Shown piece after piece: positions 52,547-60,551 of a DNA stretch of 64,000 bases. Position numbers and translations under genes: made by a program. Position 1 is the stretch's first letter. Every line of letters starts with the position of its first letter. The notes beneath the pieces are model-generated. The model did no database searches and had not been told where the DNA came from. It saw only the letters and a list, made by a program, of their open reading frames with translations. Origin of the DNA: Microbacterium sp. Yaish 1 (GTDB taxonomy: Bacteria > Actinomycetota > Actinomycetes > Actinomycetales > Microbacteriaceae); contig NZ_NPMR01000002.1 in the NCBI RefSeq assembly GCF_002245215.1, positions 1,281,557 to 1,345,556 of the forward strand, given 5' to 3'.

Positions 52547-53152
52547 ATGCTCGCCGTGCTCGTCCTGGCTGACCACGACCTGGTCCGCCGGGGCGTCGCC
52601 GACCTGATCGACGCGGCGACGGGCCTGCAGGTCGTCGCCGAGGCGGCCACCGCCCGTCAGGCGGCGGCCCGCGCCGAGGTGACGCGGCCGGATGTCGCGA
52701 TCATCGGGTACCGGCTCGCCGACGGCGACGGCGCGCAGGTGTGCCGCGCCCTGCGGGCGGTGGACCCGCACCTGCGGTGCATCGTCCTCAGCGCCGCGGA
52801 TGACGACGCCGCGCGCACCGCGAGTGCCGCCGCGGGCGCCGCGGCCTTCCTTCTCGAAGACGTCGCCGCGGGCGAGCTCGTCGAGGCCGTGCGCCGGGTC
52901 GGGTCGGGGCACCCGTTGAGCGCGACTCTGCGGGCCGCCTCACCCCCGGCATCTCCGCCGGAGGCCCTCCCCCGCCGCCAGCGGGAGGTGCTCGCCCTGG
53001 TCGCGCGCGGACTGTCGAACCGCGCCATCGCGACCGAGCTCGGCGTCGCCGAGAAGACGGTCAAGAACCACCTGACCGGCATCATGCGCACGCTCGGCGT
53101 CACGAGCCGGACGCAGGCCGCGCTGCTCGCGGCGCAACCCGAGCACGAATGA
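52547..53152 (+). CDS. NarL/LuxR-type regulator with degenerate receiver
   Basis: A 201-residue protein. The C-terminal GerE/LuxR HTH is intact (LPRRQREVLALVARGLSNRAIATELGVAEKTVKNHLTGIMRTLGV). The N-terminal receiver-like domain keeps the early acidic pair (VLADHDLVR). The phosphoacceptor region reads PDVAIIGYRLADGDG, with Gly where the Asp should be, and the conserved Lys is replaced in FLLEDVAAGEL. Phosphorylation therefore looks impossible. No sensor kinase is encoded beside it. The ATG at 52547 follows TACGGT by seven bases. It probably acts as an atypical, constitutive or ligand-controlled regulator. Confidence 0.88.
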   Translation: MLAVLVLADHDLVRRGVADLIDAATGLQVVAEAATARQAAARAEVTRPDVAIIGYRLADGDGAQVCRALRAVDPHLRCIVLSAADDDAARTASAAAGAAAFLLEDVAAGELVEAVRRVGSGHPLSATLRAASPPASPPEALPRRQREVLALVARGLSNRAIATELGVAEKTVKNHLTGIMRTLGVTSRTQAALLAAQPEHE

Positions 53153-53153
53153 G

Positions 53154-53188
53154 CGAAGGCGCGGACCCCGGTGGGATCCGCGCCTTCG
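53154..53188. terminator. Bidirectional terminator, 12-bp stem
   Basis: Arms CGAAGGCGCGGA (53154-53165) and TCCGCGCCTTCG (53177-53188) between the convergent LuxR-type and DoxX genes; fully paired with an 11-base loop. Confidence 0.75.
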
Positions 53189-53204
53189 GCGGGGCGACTC
53201 GGTG

Positions 53205-53795
53205 TCAGACGAGCCACCGGAAGCGCTGCACGAGAGGCAGCTTCTTCCACATGGCGCCGAGGCCCCACGTGTCGCCGGCGTGGAGCACGGCGATCACGAT
53301 CAGTGCGAGCGCATAGACGATGTGGTAGTCCACGAGGGGGTTGGTGGATGCCGCACCCCACGCGAACGGCCACTCGGCGAGGTACATCAAGAGCATGACG
53401 AGGGTTCCGGCGACCGCTGCGACGCGGAGACCGATGCCCGACATGACGGCGACTCCGATGGCCAGCATGCCCGCCATGAACAGGATGTCGGCGAGCGGGC
53501 TCGCCATGCTCTGGAACCAGGGCTGGAGCGGTCCGGTCACGGCAGGGCTGTTGAGGAAGCCCTGCGCCGGGGTGCCGCCGTTGATCCACGCCCGCTCGAA
53601 CGGCGTCGAGAAGCCGAGGCCGAGCAGCTTGTCGAGGAACGCCCAGAGGAAGATGAAGCCGGTCGCGTAGCGCAGCGCAGCGAGGGTGCGGCGGCCGGTC
53701 AGCGAGGTCACGATCTCGTCCTGGCGGGCGATCGCCTGAGTGCGGGTCCGAGCCTCCGTGCGGGGGATGGCTGCGTGGACCGCGTGCGTGGTCAT
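53205..53795 (-). CDS. DoxX-family membrane protein
   Basis: A 196-residue protein with four to five helices: LRYATGFIFLWAFLDKLLGLGFSTP (the DoxX opening), MASPLADILFMAGMLAIGVAVMSGIGLR, AAVAGTLVMLLMYLAEWPFA and NPLVDYHIVYALALIVIAVLHAG. It resembles the DoxX/TQO small-subunit type linked to quinone or thiosulfate redox and to detoxification; the partner is not in this window. AAGGAG precedes the ATG at 53795. A strong palindrome 18 bases upstream suggests control by a GntR-type regulator. Confidence 0.85.
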   Translation of the reverse strand: MTTHAVHAAIPRTEARTRTQAIARQDEIVTSLTGRRTLAALRYATGFIFLWAFLDKLLGLGFSTPFERAWINGGTPAQGFLNSPAVTGPLQPWFQSMASPLADILFMAGMLAIGVAVMSGIGLRVAAVAGTLVMLLMYLAEWPFAWGAASTNPLVDYHIVYALALIVIAVLHAGDTWGLGAMWKKLPLVQRFRWLV

Positions 53796-53812
53796 TTCTG
53801 TCTCCTTCGTCG

Positions 53813-53831
53813 TATGTGGTCTGACCACATA
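53813..53831. promoter_or_regulatory. GntR/FadR-like palindrome upstream of doxX
   Basis: TATGTGGT-CTG-ACCACATA, a perfect 8-3-8 palindrome, 18 bases before the DoxX start. Its core TGGTCTGACCA resembles sites of FadR/LldR-type GntR regulators. No GntR gene is found in the window, so the binder is unknown. Confidence 0.68.
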
Positions 53832-53976
53832 ACTATCTCGCGAACGAGCGGTCATGGATAGGGACGAAAGTCCCAATCCGCATCCGGTGTCTCCCGCGTG
53901 TACCACCGCGCCGGACCGGGGACAATCCCCGCGCCCGTGGCCCGTCGCGGTGCTTAGGGTCGCGCCAGGAGGAGAT

Positions 53977-54432
53977 ATGACCCACATCGAGGAACTCGCA
54001 CGCCGCGCACAGGAGACGGGCACCGTGATCGCCGTCGCGGAATCGCTCACCTCGGGCAACCTCGCCGCGACGATCGGCGCCGCGGAGGGCGCGGGCGATT
54101 GGTTCGCCGGCGGGGTCGTGGCTTACCGACTCGAGACGAAGCACCGGGTCCTGGACCTGGCCGAGGGCATCGATCCCTGCTCGCCGGAGTGCGCCGAGCA
54201 GCTGGCCCGGGCGGTGCGCGACCTCACGGGAGCCGACCTCGCGGTATCGGCGACCGGCGTCGGGGGTCCCGAGCCCCACGACGGGCACGAGCCGGGCACC
54301 GTCTACCTCGGGTGGAGCGACGGCGACGCCACCGGGCACGTGCTGCTCGAACTCGACGGCGAGCCCGAGCAGGTCATCGACGGCAGCGTCAACGCGGCCC
54401 TCGGGCTGCTCATCGATCGGATGCGACGCTGA
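53977..54432 (+). CDS. CinA C-terminal domain (nicotinamide-nucleotide amidase-like) protein
   Basis: A 151-residue stand-alone CinA-C domain. GTVIAVAESLTSGNLAATIG (the Glu-Ser-x-T-x-G active region), GDWFAGGVVAYRLETKHRVL, RDLTGADLAVSATGVGGPEPHDGHEPGTVYLGW and the C-terminal helix are all conserved. Family members deamidate nicotinamide mononucleotide (PncC). AGGAGGAGAT precedes the ATG. The N-terminal MoCF-like domain of full CinA is absent, which is usual for PncC-type proteins. Confidence 0.92.
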   Translation: MTHIEELARRAQETGTVIAVAESLTSGNLAATIGAAEGAGDWFAGGVVAYRLETKHRVLDLAEGIDPCSPECAEQLARAVRDLTGADLAVSATGVGGPEPHDGHEPGTVYLGWSDGDATGHVLLELDGEPEQVIDGSVNAALGLLIDRMRR

Positions 54433-54445
54433 GCGCGCTCGCGGC

Positions 54446-54739
54446 TCAGGCGGTCGACAGCGGCGGGCGGTGCGCGATGGGGATCGGCTTGGTCGCGAGG
54501 GGCGAACCGGTGCGGCGCGACGCCGCATGCCGCTCGGAGATGGCGAACGCCGCCTCGCCGATCGCGACGAAAGTCTCGGTTCCCGCGGTGCCGCACAGCC
54601 ACACCACCTCGTACACGCCGTCGCGGCGTCGCTCGACGTAGGCGACGACGGCAGCGGCATCGGAGGACGGGCGAGCGGGATCGCATACCCGCCAGGCATC
54701 CTCAGCGATCTCGTCCCAGCGCAGTCCCGTGTGTTGCAT
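54446..54739 (-). CDS. Hypothetical protein
   Basis: A 97-residue soluble protein, MQHTGLRWDEIAEDAWRVCD at the start and YVERRRDGVYEVVWLCGTAG in the middle, suggesting a short beta-sheet followed by a helix. The start at 54739 is taken from the coding-like region; no strong ribosome site is visible. Lone genes like this are common in the genus; no function can be given. Confidence 0.55.
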   Translation of the reverse strand: MQHTGLRWDEIAEDAWRVCDPARPSSDAAAVVAYVERRRDGVYEVVWLCGTAGTETFVAIGEAAFAISERHAASRRTGSPLATKPIPIAHRPPLSTA

Positions 54740-54804
54740 GGTCCGAGCCTGCGTCACGGCCCCGGCGGAACCCCAGGGCCTTGACAGCACGACCCGCGGA
54801 TGCG

Positions 54805-55764
54805 TCAGCCGGCCGCGGCGCGACGGATCCGTTCGAGCGTGCGCAGCGTCGCCGACGTGCGAGCCTGATCCTCGTCGGGTGCCGCCGCACCGCCGACGAG
54901 CTCCACGAAGCGCGCGACCTCGCCGTCGAGGGTGTCGACCGCGGCGTCCGAGGTCCATTCCGACGACGCACCGGACGCGTCGATGCGCGTGATCCGACGC
55001 GGGCTGGCCAGATGATCGATCAGGAGCGTCGCGGTCTCACCCTGGATCTCGCTCGGTCTGGCCGCCGTCGTGATCTTCGAGTAGCCGACGTCGACGATCA
55101 GCCCCGGGTACTCCAGCATCGCGAGGCCCGCCCCGTCGGCTCCGGTGGCGATCGTCACCGCGGACGCGGACACCCGGGCGGGCTCGCCGAACAGGAGGAC
55201 GGCGGCGTGCACACCGTACACGCCGAGGTCCGCGAGCGCGCCGCCACCCATCGCGGGATCGAAGATGTTCGGAGTCTCGCCGGCGAGCACGGCGTCGTAG
55301 CGAGAGGACCGCTTGGCGTAGTGGAACGAGGCGCGGCGGAGGGTGCCGAGCGACGCGACCCGGTCGCGGACGGCGACGATGCCGGGGTCGTAGGCCGTGC
55401 GCATCGCCTCGATGAGCACCACCCCCGCACGTCGGGAGCGCGCGACGAGATCGTCCCACTCGCCGGCGGAGCCGACCGCAGGCTTCTCGACGAGCACGTG
55501 CTTGCCGGCCGCGATCGCCGCGGCGACCTGTGCCCCGTGCGCAGAGTTGGGCGAGCCGATGTAGACCGCATCGATACCGGGATCGGCGAGAGCGGCTTCC
55601 AGGCCGGCGAACGCTCCCTCGACGCCGAGGCGATCGGCATACGCCCGCGCGTTCGCGCCATCGCGCGATGACACGGCCACCACCTCGATACCGGGCGTAC
55701 GGGATGCCGCACCGATGAAGGCGTCGGTGATGACGCTCGTGCCGACGGTCGCGATCCGGATCAT
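54805..55764 (-). CDS. Gfo/Idh/MocA-family oxidoreductase
   Basis: A 319-residue NAD(P)-dependent dehydrogenase. Rossmann part IRIATVGTSVITDAFIGAA, then VYIGSPNSAHGAQVAAAIAAGKHVLVEKPAVGS (the conserved EKP) and a C-terminal sheet with GGGALADLGVYGVHAAVLLFGEPA. The catalytic Asp/His pair (DLGVYGVH) is present. The first glycine motif is atypical (GTSVITDAF instead of G-x-G-x-x-G), as seen in a minor branch. It oxidises or epimerises a sugar or inositol; the substrate is unknown. TAGGCT six to seven bases before the ATG suggests a leaderless mRNA. Confidence 0.88.
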   Translation of the reverse strand: MIRIATVGTSVITDAFIGAASRTPGIEVVAVSSRDGANARAYADRLGVEGAFAGLEAALADPGIDAVYIGSPNSAHGAQVAAAIAAGKHVLVEKPAVGSAGEWDDLVARSRRAGVVLIEAMRTAYDPGIVAVRDRVASLGTLRRASFHYAKRSSRYDAVLAGETPNIFDPAMGGGALADLGVYGVHAAVLLFGEPARVSASAVTIATGADGAGLAMLEYPGLIVDVGYSKITTAARPSEIQGETATLLIDHLASPRRITRIDASGASSEWTSDAAVDTLDGEVARFVELVGGAAAPDEDQARTSATLRTLERIRRAAAG

Positions 55765-55806
55765 GCCCTCCAGCCTAGGAGGGGGTGACCGGGGCTCCGG
55801 ACGGAG

Positions 55807-56115
55807 TCAGTGGCGCCGGGTCGAGCGCAGCGTCTGCACCGCCTCGTCGAAACGAAGCGTCTGACGCAGTTCGACGGCGGCGGAGTACCAGGGTCCGCCG
55901 AGGGCCACGAACACAGCACCCACGACGTCGATGTACCCGAGGATGACCTCGCCCTCGCGCACCTCGTAGCGATCGACGTCGACGAGCTCCCACCGCACGT
56001 CCGCCTCGGCGCTGGGGGCCTCGGGCCGCCGGGTGGGCAACTGACGCAGAGCGCCCGACGTGGCCAGCCTCACCGCGCTGGGCTTGCGGGCGATCGGTGA
56101 CATATCCAAGACCAT
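55807..56115 (-). CDS. Hypothetical protein
   Basis: A 102-residue soluble protein: a Ser/Ala/Arg-rich N-terminal stretch, then WELVDVDRYEVREGEVILGYIDVVGAVFVALGG, strands likely forming a small barrel, and a basic C-terminal helix. No family known to me. GGGAG lies five bases before the ATG at 56115. It is divergent, with a 163-base gap, from the small MarR-associated gene at 56279, and that gap contains a large palindrome. Confidence 0.6.
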   Translation of the reverse strand: MVLDMSPIARKPSAVRLATSGALRQLPTRRPEAPSAEADVRWELVDVDRYEVREGEVILGYIDVVGAVFVALGGPWYSAAVELRQTLRFDEAVQTLRSTRRH

Positions 56116-56226
56116 GACCACTCCCGTCGCTCTGCATCGAGTGTCCCGCCCCGGATCCGCCGCACCTACCGGCTTGACAGAAGTTCACACGGGGTTTACA
56201 CGGCGTCAACACGGCCTACCTAGTTC

Positions 56227-56252
56227 GCCTAACTAACCGGAATTAGTTAGGC
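56227..56252. promoter_or_regulatory. MarR-type palindrome upstream of the 56279 gene
   Basis: GCCTAACTAA-N6-TTAGTTAGGC, 10-bp perfect arms, in the AT-rich promoter region of the 99-residue protein gene. Upstream, TTTACA (about 56191) and TACCTA (about 56213) with 16 bases between could be the promoter, so the palindrome would block transcription. The neighbouring MarR is the likely binder. Confidence 0.72.
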
Positions 56253-56278
56253 AGAACCGGGCCACTACCCTCGCGTGC

Positions 56279-56578
56279 GTGGGAACACTCGTTTACGGAA
56301 GCCAGGGGCGGACGTTCGACATCGAGGACCGTCTGCTCGCTCATCTGCGGGTGGTCTTCATGAACAAGCTGCGTCGCAACGAGCCGTTCATGTTCCACCG
56401 CTCGACCGACAGCGGGCTGTTCAGCGTCTGGGTGCACCCGGCCGTCCCGATGGTGTTCCTCTTCAGCGGCAGCCGGCCGCCGACGATCAATCGGCACTGG
56501 GTCGAGGCCCTCATGCTCGAGGCCGGCGGCACGAACGGCCTGCGCGTGATCCCGGAGCCGGCGACCGCCGACGCCTGA
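56279..56578 (+). CDS. Small MarR-associated protein, copy 1
   Basis: A 99-residue soluble protein: MGTLVYGSQGRTFDIEDRLL, then AHLRVVFMNKLRRNEPFMFH and VWVHPAVPMVFLFSG. It aligns by eye with the 118-residue protein at 61424 (for example G-x-L-x-YG, RLLAHL-VV, KLRRNE-FM, WVHPAVPM versus WLQPSIPL). The start is GTG. Both copies sit beside a MarR gene and both have large palindromes in front, so they look like two copies of one module. The function is unknown. Confidence 0.78.
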   Translation: MGTLVYGSQGRTFDIEDRLLAHLRVVFMNKLRRNEPFMFHRSTDSGLFSVWVHPAVPMVFLFSGSRPPTINRHWVEALMLEAGGTNGLRVIPEPATADA

Positions 56579-56592
56579 CGACGTCGCCTGCC

Positions 56593-57042
56593 TCAGCGGC
56601 ACTCCTCATCGACCGCGTCCGCGATCGCGTCGAGGAGCGTCGCCAGCTTCGCCGCGGTGTCCTCGTCGAGTCCGCGCGCGATGTCGCGGACGCGGAGCGT
56701 GAGCGGGTCGATGCCCTCGACATCGGCGTTGCGGTCCGTCGGAACGACGTACTTGCTCCGGCCGTCGTCGGGATTGCGCTGGAACGCGACCAGTCCCCCG
56801 TCGTGCAGCCGCTTCAGCATCGTGGTCGCCGTCGGCGTCGAGATGCCGAGCGTCGCGGCGATGTCGGTCGGCGTGACGCGCTTGCCGGCATCCGCGCTGT
56901 CGTACACGACGCGCATCGCGGCGCGCGCGGTCTCGCTCGGACCGCAGTCGCTCTGGCGTCGCCGCGCCAGGCTGGCCTCTGCCAGGCGCAGCCGTTCGAC
57001 CGCGCGTGCGACGGATTCGGGCTCGGACGCACCGGACACCAT
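56593..57042 (-). CDS. MarR-family transcriptional regulator
   Basis: A 149-residue winged-helix regulator: ESVARAVERLRLAEASLARR, then AMRVVYDSADAGKRVTPTDIAATLGISTPTATTMLKRLHDGGLVAFQRNPDDGRSKYVVPTDRN and a C-terminal dimer helix. The HTH and wing with DDGRSK are standard. Its end lies 14 bases from the small gene at 56279-56578, convergently. It resembles the MarR at 60736-61245 in size and order of features. The start has GGGAGG close before it. Confidence 0.85.
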   Translation of the reverse strand: MVSGASEPESVARAVERLRLAEASLARRRQSDCGPSETARAAMRVVYDSADAGKRVTPTDIAATLGISTPTATTMLKRLHDGGLVAFQRNPDDGRSKYVVPTDRNADVEGIDPLTLRVRDIARGLDEDTAAKLATLLDAIADAVDEECR

Positions 57043-57140
57043 GGGACCTCCCGCAGACGTCGATGATGCGTCCACTGTAGGAGCGCCGAGATTCGGCGGT
57101 CTGCCGCTTGACTCCGCGGCCGGCCGCCCGTAAAGACGCG

Positions 57141-58589
57141 TCACAGACGCGGCGAGAGGTCGGGACGCGTGCGCACGCCGAACTCGTGCCGCAGCGCGCT
57201 CAGGGCCGCCCACCAGCCACCCAGCCCGTGGACGCCCGGCCCGGGGCTGGTCGACGAGGAGCACAGGTAGACGCCGCCCATCGGTGTTCGCCACGGGTCT
57301 CGTGCGAGCACGGGGCGCGCGATCAGCTGGTCGAGCGAGGGCACCCCGGCGGAGATGTCGCCGTCGGGATAGTTCAGGTTGCGGGCGGCGACCTGCCGCG
57401 CGGTCTCGGAGTGAGTGGCGACGATCGTCTCCCGGAAGCCCGGCGCGAAGCGCTCGATCTGCCGGACGATCGCCTCGGTGCGGTCGACCTCGCTGCCGGC
57501 GGGGACGTGCGTGTACGCCCACAACGTGTGGTGTCCCGCCGGAGCGCGGGTCTCATCGAACAGCGACGGCTGGGCGACCAGGACGTAGGGCGCGTCGGGC
57601 AGGCGCCCCTCCCGCACCGCATTCTCGGACGCGGCGATCTCCGCCCGCGTACCGCCGACGTGGACGGTGCCGCTGCGCGCGATCGCCGGATCACGCCAGG
57701 GCACGGGCGCCGACAAGGCGAAGTCGACCTTCGCGACGGCGTCGCCGTAGCGGAAGCGCTCGAGACGGCGGCGGTACCGGGCCGGCATCCGCTCCCCCGC
57801 CATCCCGATGAGGGCCCGCGGAGTGACGTCCAGCAGAACGGCGCGGGCGCTGGGCAGCTCGTCGAGGGAGCGGATGCGGCGCCCCGCGAACAGCTCGCCC
57901 CCGTGGGCGCGGATGTCGTCGACCATGGCCTGGACGATGGCCCCGCTGCCGCCGATCGGGATCGGCCACCCCCGCGCGTGACCGTATGTGGCCAGTGCGA
58001 GCCCGCCGCCGGCGGCGGCGAGACTGGGAAGCCCCAGGATGGTGTGAGCCGCGACCCCGGACACGAGCGCCGGGGCGGCCTGCTCGCGGAACCGCATGTT
58101 CCATGCCGGCGTCCCCTGCTCGAGCGTGCGGAGGCCGAACCAGGCCGCGGCGATCGGATCGCCGGGAACGCGCAGCAGCGATCCCCCGGTGAAGTCTGCG
58201 ATGCCGCGCACGCGTTCGACGAGCGGCGCCATCAGCCGGGCATACGCGCGGCCGTCGGCACCGAGCCCCTCGGCGGTGCGGTCGAGGTCGCGGTACGCCA
58301 GCGCTGCGCCGCCGTCGAGAGGGTGCGCGTACGACACCTCAGGCACGACGAACTCGACGCGGCGGCGCAGTCCGAACTCGCGGAAGAAGGCGGATTCGAA
58401 TGCGAGCGGGTGCACCGCCGAGCAGAGGTCGTGCCGGTAGCCCGGAAGCGTGATCTCGCCTGTCGCCGCGCCACCGCCGACGTGGTCCTCGGCTTCGAAC
58501 ACCGCGACCGAGAGCCCCGAGCGCGCCAGGGTGACGGCCGCCGCCAGCCCGTTCGGCCCGGAGCCGACGATGACGGCGTCGTAGTCCAT
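57141..58589 (-). CDS. NAD(P)/FAD-dependent oxidoreductase (phytoene-desaturase-like)
   Basis: A 482-residue flavoprotein: MDYDAVIVGSGPNGLAAAVTLA (FAD GxGxxG), VAVFEAEDHVGGGAATGEITLPGYRHDLCSAVHP, and the C-terminal VYLCSSSTSPGPGVHGLGGWWAA typical of carotenoid desaturase/isomerase-related oxidoreductases. It lacks an obvious carotenoid gene neighbourhood, so the substrate is unknown. It starts two bases after the stop of the SRPBCC gene, the two being co-transcribed. Confidence 0.87.
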   Translation of the reverse strand: MDYDAVIVGSGPNGLAAAVTLARSGLSVAVFEAEDHVGGGAATGEITLPGYRHDLCSAVHPLAFESAFFREFGLRRRVEFVVPEVSYAHPLDGGAALAYRDLDRTAEGLGADGRAYARLMAPLVERVRGIADFTGGSLLRVPGDPIAAAWFGLRTLEQGTPAWNMRFREQAAPALVSGVAAHTILGLPSLAAAGGGLALATYGHARGWPIPIGGSGAIVQAMVDDIRAHGGELFAGRRIRSLDELPSARAVLLDVTPRALIGMAGERMPARYRRRLERFRYGDAVAKVDFALSAPVPWRDPAIARSGTVHVGGTRAEIAASENAVREGRLPDAPYVLVAQPSLFDETRAPAGHHTLWAYTHVPAGSEVDRTEAIVRQIERFAPGFRETIVATHSETARQVAARNLNYPDGDISAGVPSLDQLIARPVLARDPWRTPMGGVYLCSSSTSPGPGVHGLGGWWAALSALRHEFGVRTRPDLSPRL

Positions 58590-58591
58590 CG

Positions 58592-59032
58592 TCACCGTCC
58601 TGCGCCGCCCTCCGCCAGGTGCGCGAGCCGGCGCAGCGTCTCGGCGTTGCGCACGTGCAGCGGCAGGTCGAGCAGCGGTTGCGGGATGAACGATCCCGGC
58701 CCCTCCGCAGCCACCTCCTGAATGCGCACGACGCAATCGTCGCCGCGCGGCTTGACGTCGATGGTGATGTGGGCCTCGCCGATCGGCCAGCCGCGCGCCT
58801 GCAGCACCATGCGATGCGGCGGATCGAATTCGAGCACCGATGTGCTGTCGTCGATGACGAAGGGCCAGACCCCGAACGAATGGTGCAGGCGCGACCCCTT
58901 CTGAGGCCAGGCCGGGCTGACATCGCGCATGCGCGACGCACCGACGACCCAGGCCGGGAACAGCCAGCCGTCGTTCAGGACGGCGAAGACGTCTTCGGGG
59001 GCGCAGTGCATGAGTCGGACGTTACGCGACAT
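58592..59032 (-). CDS. SRPBCC-family protein
   Basis: A 146-residue START/polyketide-cyclase-like fold: RNVRLMHCAPEDVFAVLNDGWLFPAWVVGASRM, then RLHHSFGVWPF, MVLQARGWPIGEAHITIDVKP and a C-terminal helix (LLDLPLHVRNAETLRRLAHLAEGG). Such proteins bind a hydrophobic ligand. It is encoded between the dehydrogenase at 59057 and the oxidoreductase at 57141, with only two bases to the latter, so it may carry or present their substrate. Confidence 0.85.
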   Translation of the reverse strand: MSRNVRLMHCAPEDVFAVLNDGWLFPAWVVGASRMRDVSPAWPQKGSRLHHSFGVWPFVIDDSTSVLEFDPPHRMVLQARGWPIGEAHITIDVKPRGDDCVVRIQEVAAEGPGSFIPQPLLDLPLHVRNAETLRRLAHLAEGGAGR

Positions 59033-59056
59033 GACCGTCTCCTCTCCGGAGCGGAG

Positions 59057-60232
59057 TCACGGCTGCAGCACCACCTTGATGCAGCCGTCCTCCTTCTTCT
59101 GGAAAGTCTCGTAGAGGCCCGGCGCGTCCGCCAGCGGCGCGCGGTGGGTCGTCAGATCCATCACCCCGAGCGGGTCGGCGGGGTCCTCGACGAGGGGCAG
59201 CAGATCGTCGATCCACCGCTTGACGTTGCACTGGCCCATCCGCAGGCTCAGCTGCTTGTCGAACATCGTCTTCATCGGCATCATGTCGGCCTCGCCGGCG
59301 TACACGCCGCTGATCGATACGGTGCCGCCGCGGCGGACGATGTCGATCGACGAGTGCAGTGCGGCCAGCCGGTCGAGCCCGCCGGTCTCCATGACCTTCT
59401 GAGCCAGGGCATCGGGCAGCAGCCCCACCGCCTTGTGCACCGCCGAGACGGCGGGGTTCCCGTGGGCCTCCATGCCGACGGCATCCACCACCGCGTCCGC
59501 GCCGCGCCCGTCGGTGAGGTCACGGAGCTCCTCCACGACCGAGTCGGTCAGGTCGAAGACGTCGGCGCCGTGCCGCTCGGCCATCGCGCGGCGCTCGGCG
59601 ACCGGATCGACCGCGAGCACGCGATAGCCGCGATGCACGCCGACTCGCGCGACGAACTGACCGACGGGACCGAGGCCCATGACCGCGAGAGTGCCGCCCT
59701 CGGGAACATCGGCGTACTCCACGCCCTGCCACGCCGTCGGGAGGATGTCGCTGAGGAAGAGGTACCGGTCGTCGGGGAGGTCGGCGCCGACGCGGATGTG
59801 GTTGTAGTCGGCGAGCGGAACCCGCAGATACTCCGCCTGGCCGCCCGCGACCTGGCCGTACAGCTTCGTGTAGCCGAACAGCGACGCGCCGCTGCCGTAC
59901 TCGGTGACCTGCGTCGTCTCGCACTGCGACTGCAGGCCGCGGCGGCACATGAAGCAGTGCCCGCACGAGATGTTGAACGGCACGACGATGCGGTCGCCGA
60001 CGGCGAGGTTCGTCACCGCCGACCCGACCTCGACGACGACACCCATCGGCTCGTGGCCGAGCACGTCGCCGCTGTCGATGAACGGTCCGAAGATCTCGTA
60101 GAGGTGCAGGTCGGACCCGCAGATGGCCGTCGAGGTGATCCGCACGATCGCGTCGGTCGGCTCGAGGATCTCCGGGTCGGGCACGGTCTCGACCGAGACT
60201 TTCCGGCGTCCCTGCCAGGTGAGGGCCTTCAT
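59057..60232 (-). CDS. Zinc-dependent alcohol/formaldehyde dehydrogenase-like protein
   Basis: A 391-residue medium-chain dehydrogenase. Catalytic zinc ligands are Cys in TAICGSDLHLYE and GHEPMGVV. The structural zinc pattern is CGHCFMCRRGLQSQC, with the usual four cysteines. The nucleotide site is AVMGLGPVGQFVARVG. It resembles the glutathione-independent formaldehyde dehydrogenase-like and polyol-dehydrogenase branch. The start overlaps the stop of a small acidic protein gene (ATGA). Substrate not known. Confidence 0.88.
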   Translation of the reverse strand: MKALTWQGRRKVSVETVPDPEILEPTDAIVRITSTAICGSDLHLYEIFGPFIDSGDVLGHEPMGVVVEVGSAVTNLAVGDRIVVPFNISCGHCFMCRRGLQSQCETTQVTEYGSGASLFGYTKLYGQVAGGQAEYLRVPLADYNHIRVGADLPDDRYLFLSDILPTAWQGVEYADVPEGGTLAVMGLGPVGQFVARVGVHRGYRVLAVDPVAERRAMAERHGADVFDLTDSVVEELRDLTDGRGADAVVDAVGMEAHGNPAVSAVHKAVGLLPDALAQKVMETGGLDRLAALHSSIDIVRRGGTVSISGVYAGEADMMPMKTMFDKQLSLRMGQCNVKRWIDDLLPLVEDPADPLGVMDLTTHRAPLADAPGLYETFQKKEDGCIKVVLQP

Positions 60233-60447
60233 CGCGCCTCCTCCGTCTCGTCGCCGTCGGCTTCGGGCGTGCCGGGGCCCGGCCCCGGCCGCACGGCGGC
60301 GGTGTCGGCGATGTCGATGCGCGTGACGCCGTCGTGTTCGCTCGTCTCGATCCGCGGCGCGGCGTCGGCCTCGGTCGATCCGCCGGCGCGCAGCAGTTCC
60401 TCGCGGCGGGCGTCTTCGTCGGTCAGGGATTCGGATGCGTCGGACAT
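60229..60447 (-). CDS. Small acidic protein, 72 residues
   Basis: MSDASESLTDEDARREELLR, then IETSEHDGVTRIDIADTA and a Pro/Gly/Asp-rich end (GPGPGTPEADGDETEEAR). It is hydrophilic and strongly acidic, without membrane or signal sequence. Its stop overlaps the dehydrogenase start (ATGA), so it is the first gene of the redox operon. The function is unknown; an unstructured regulator or chaperone-like role cannot be excluded. Confidence 0.65.
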   Translation of the reverse strand: MSDASESLTDEDARREELLRAGGSTEADAAPRIETSEHDGVTRIDIADTAAVRPGPGPGTPEADGDETEEAR

Positions 60448-60551
60448 GGGCCGACCGTAAGCACGTCCGCCCCGCCGGGGCGAGGGGATGGCGAGGGCCG
60501 GACAAGCGTGGTAGCCAGAGACGACAAGCCCATCCCGGAAGGAGACCGTCG

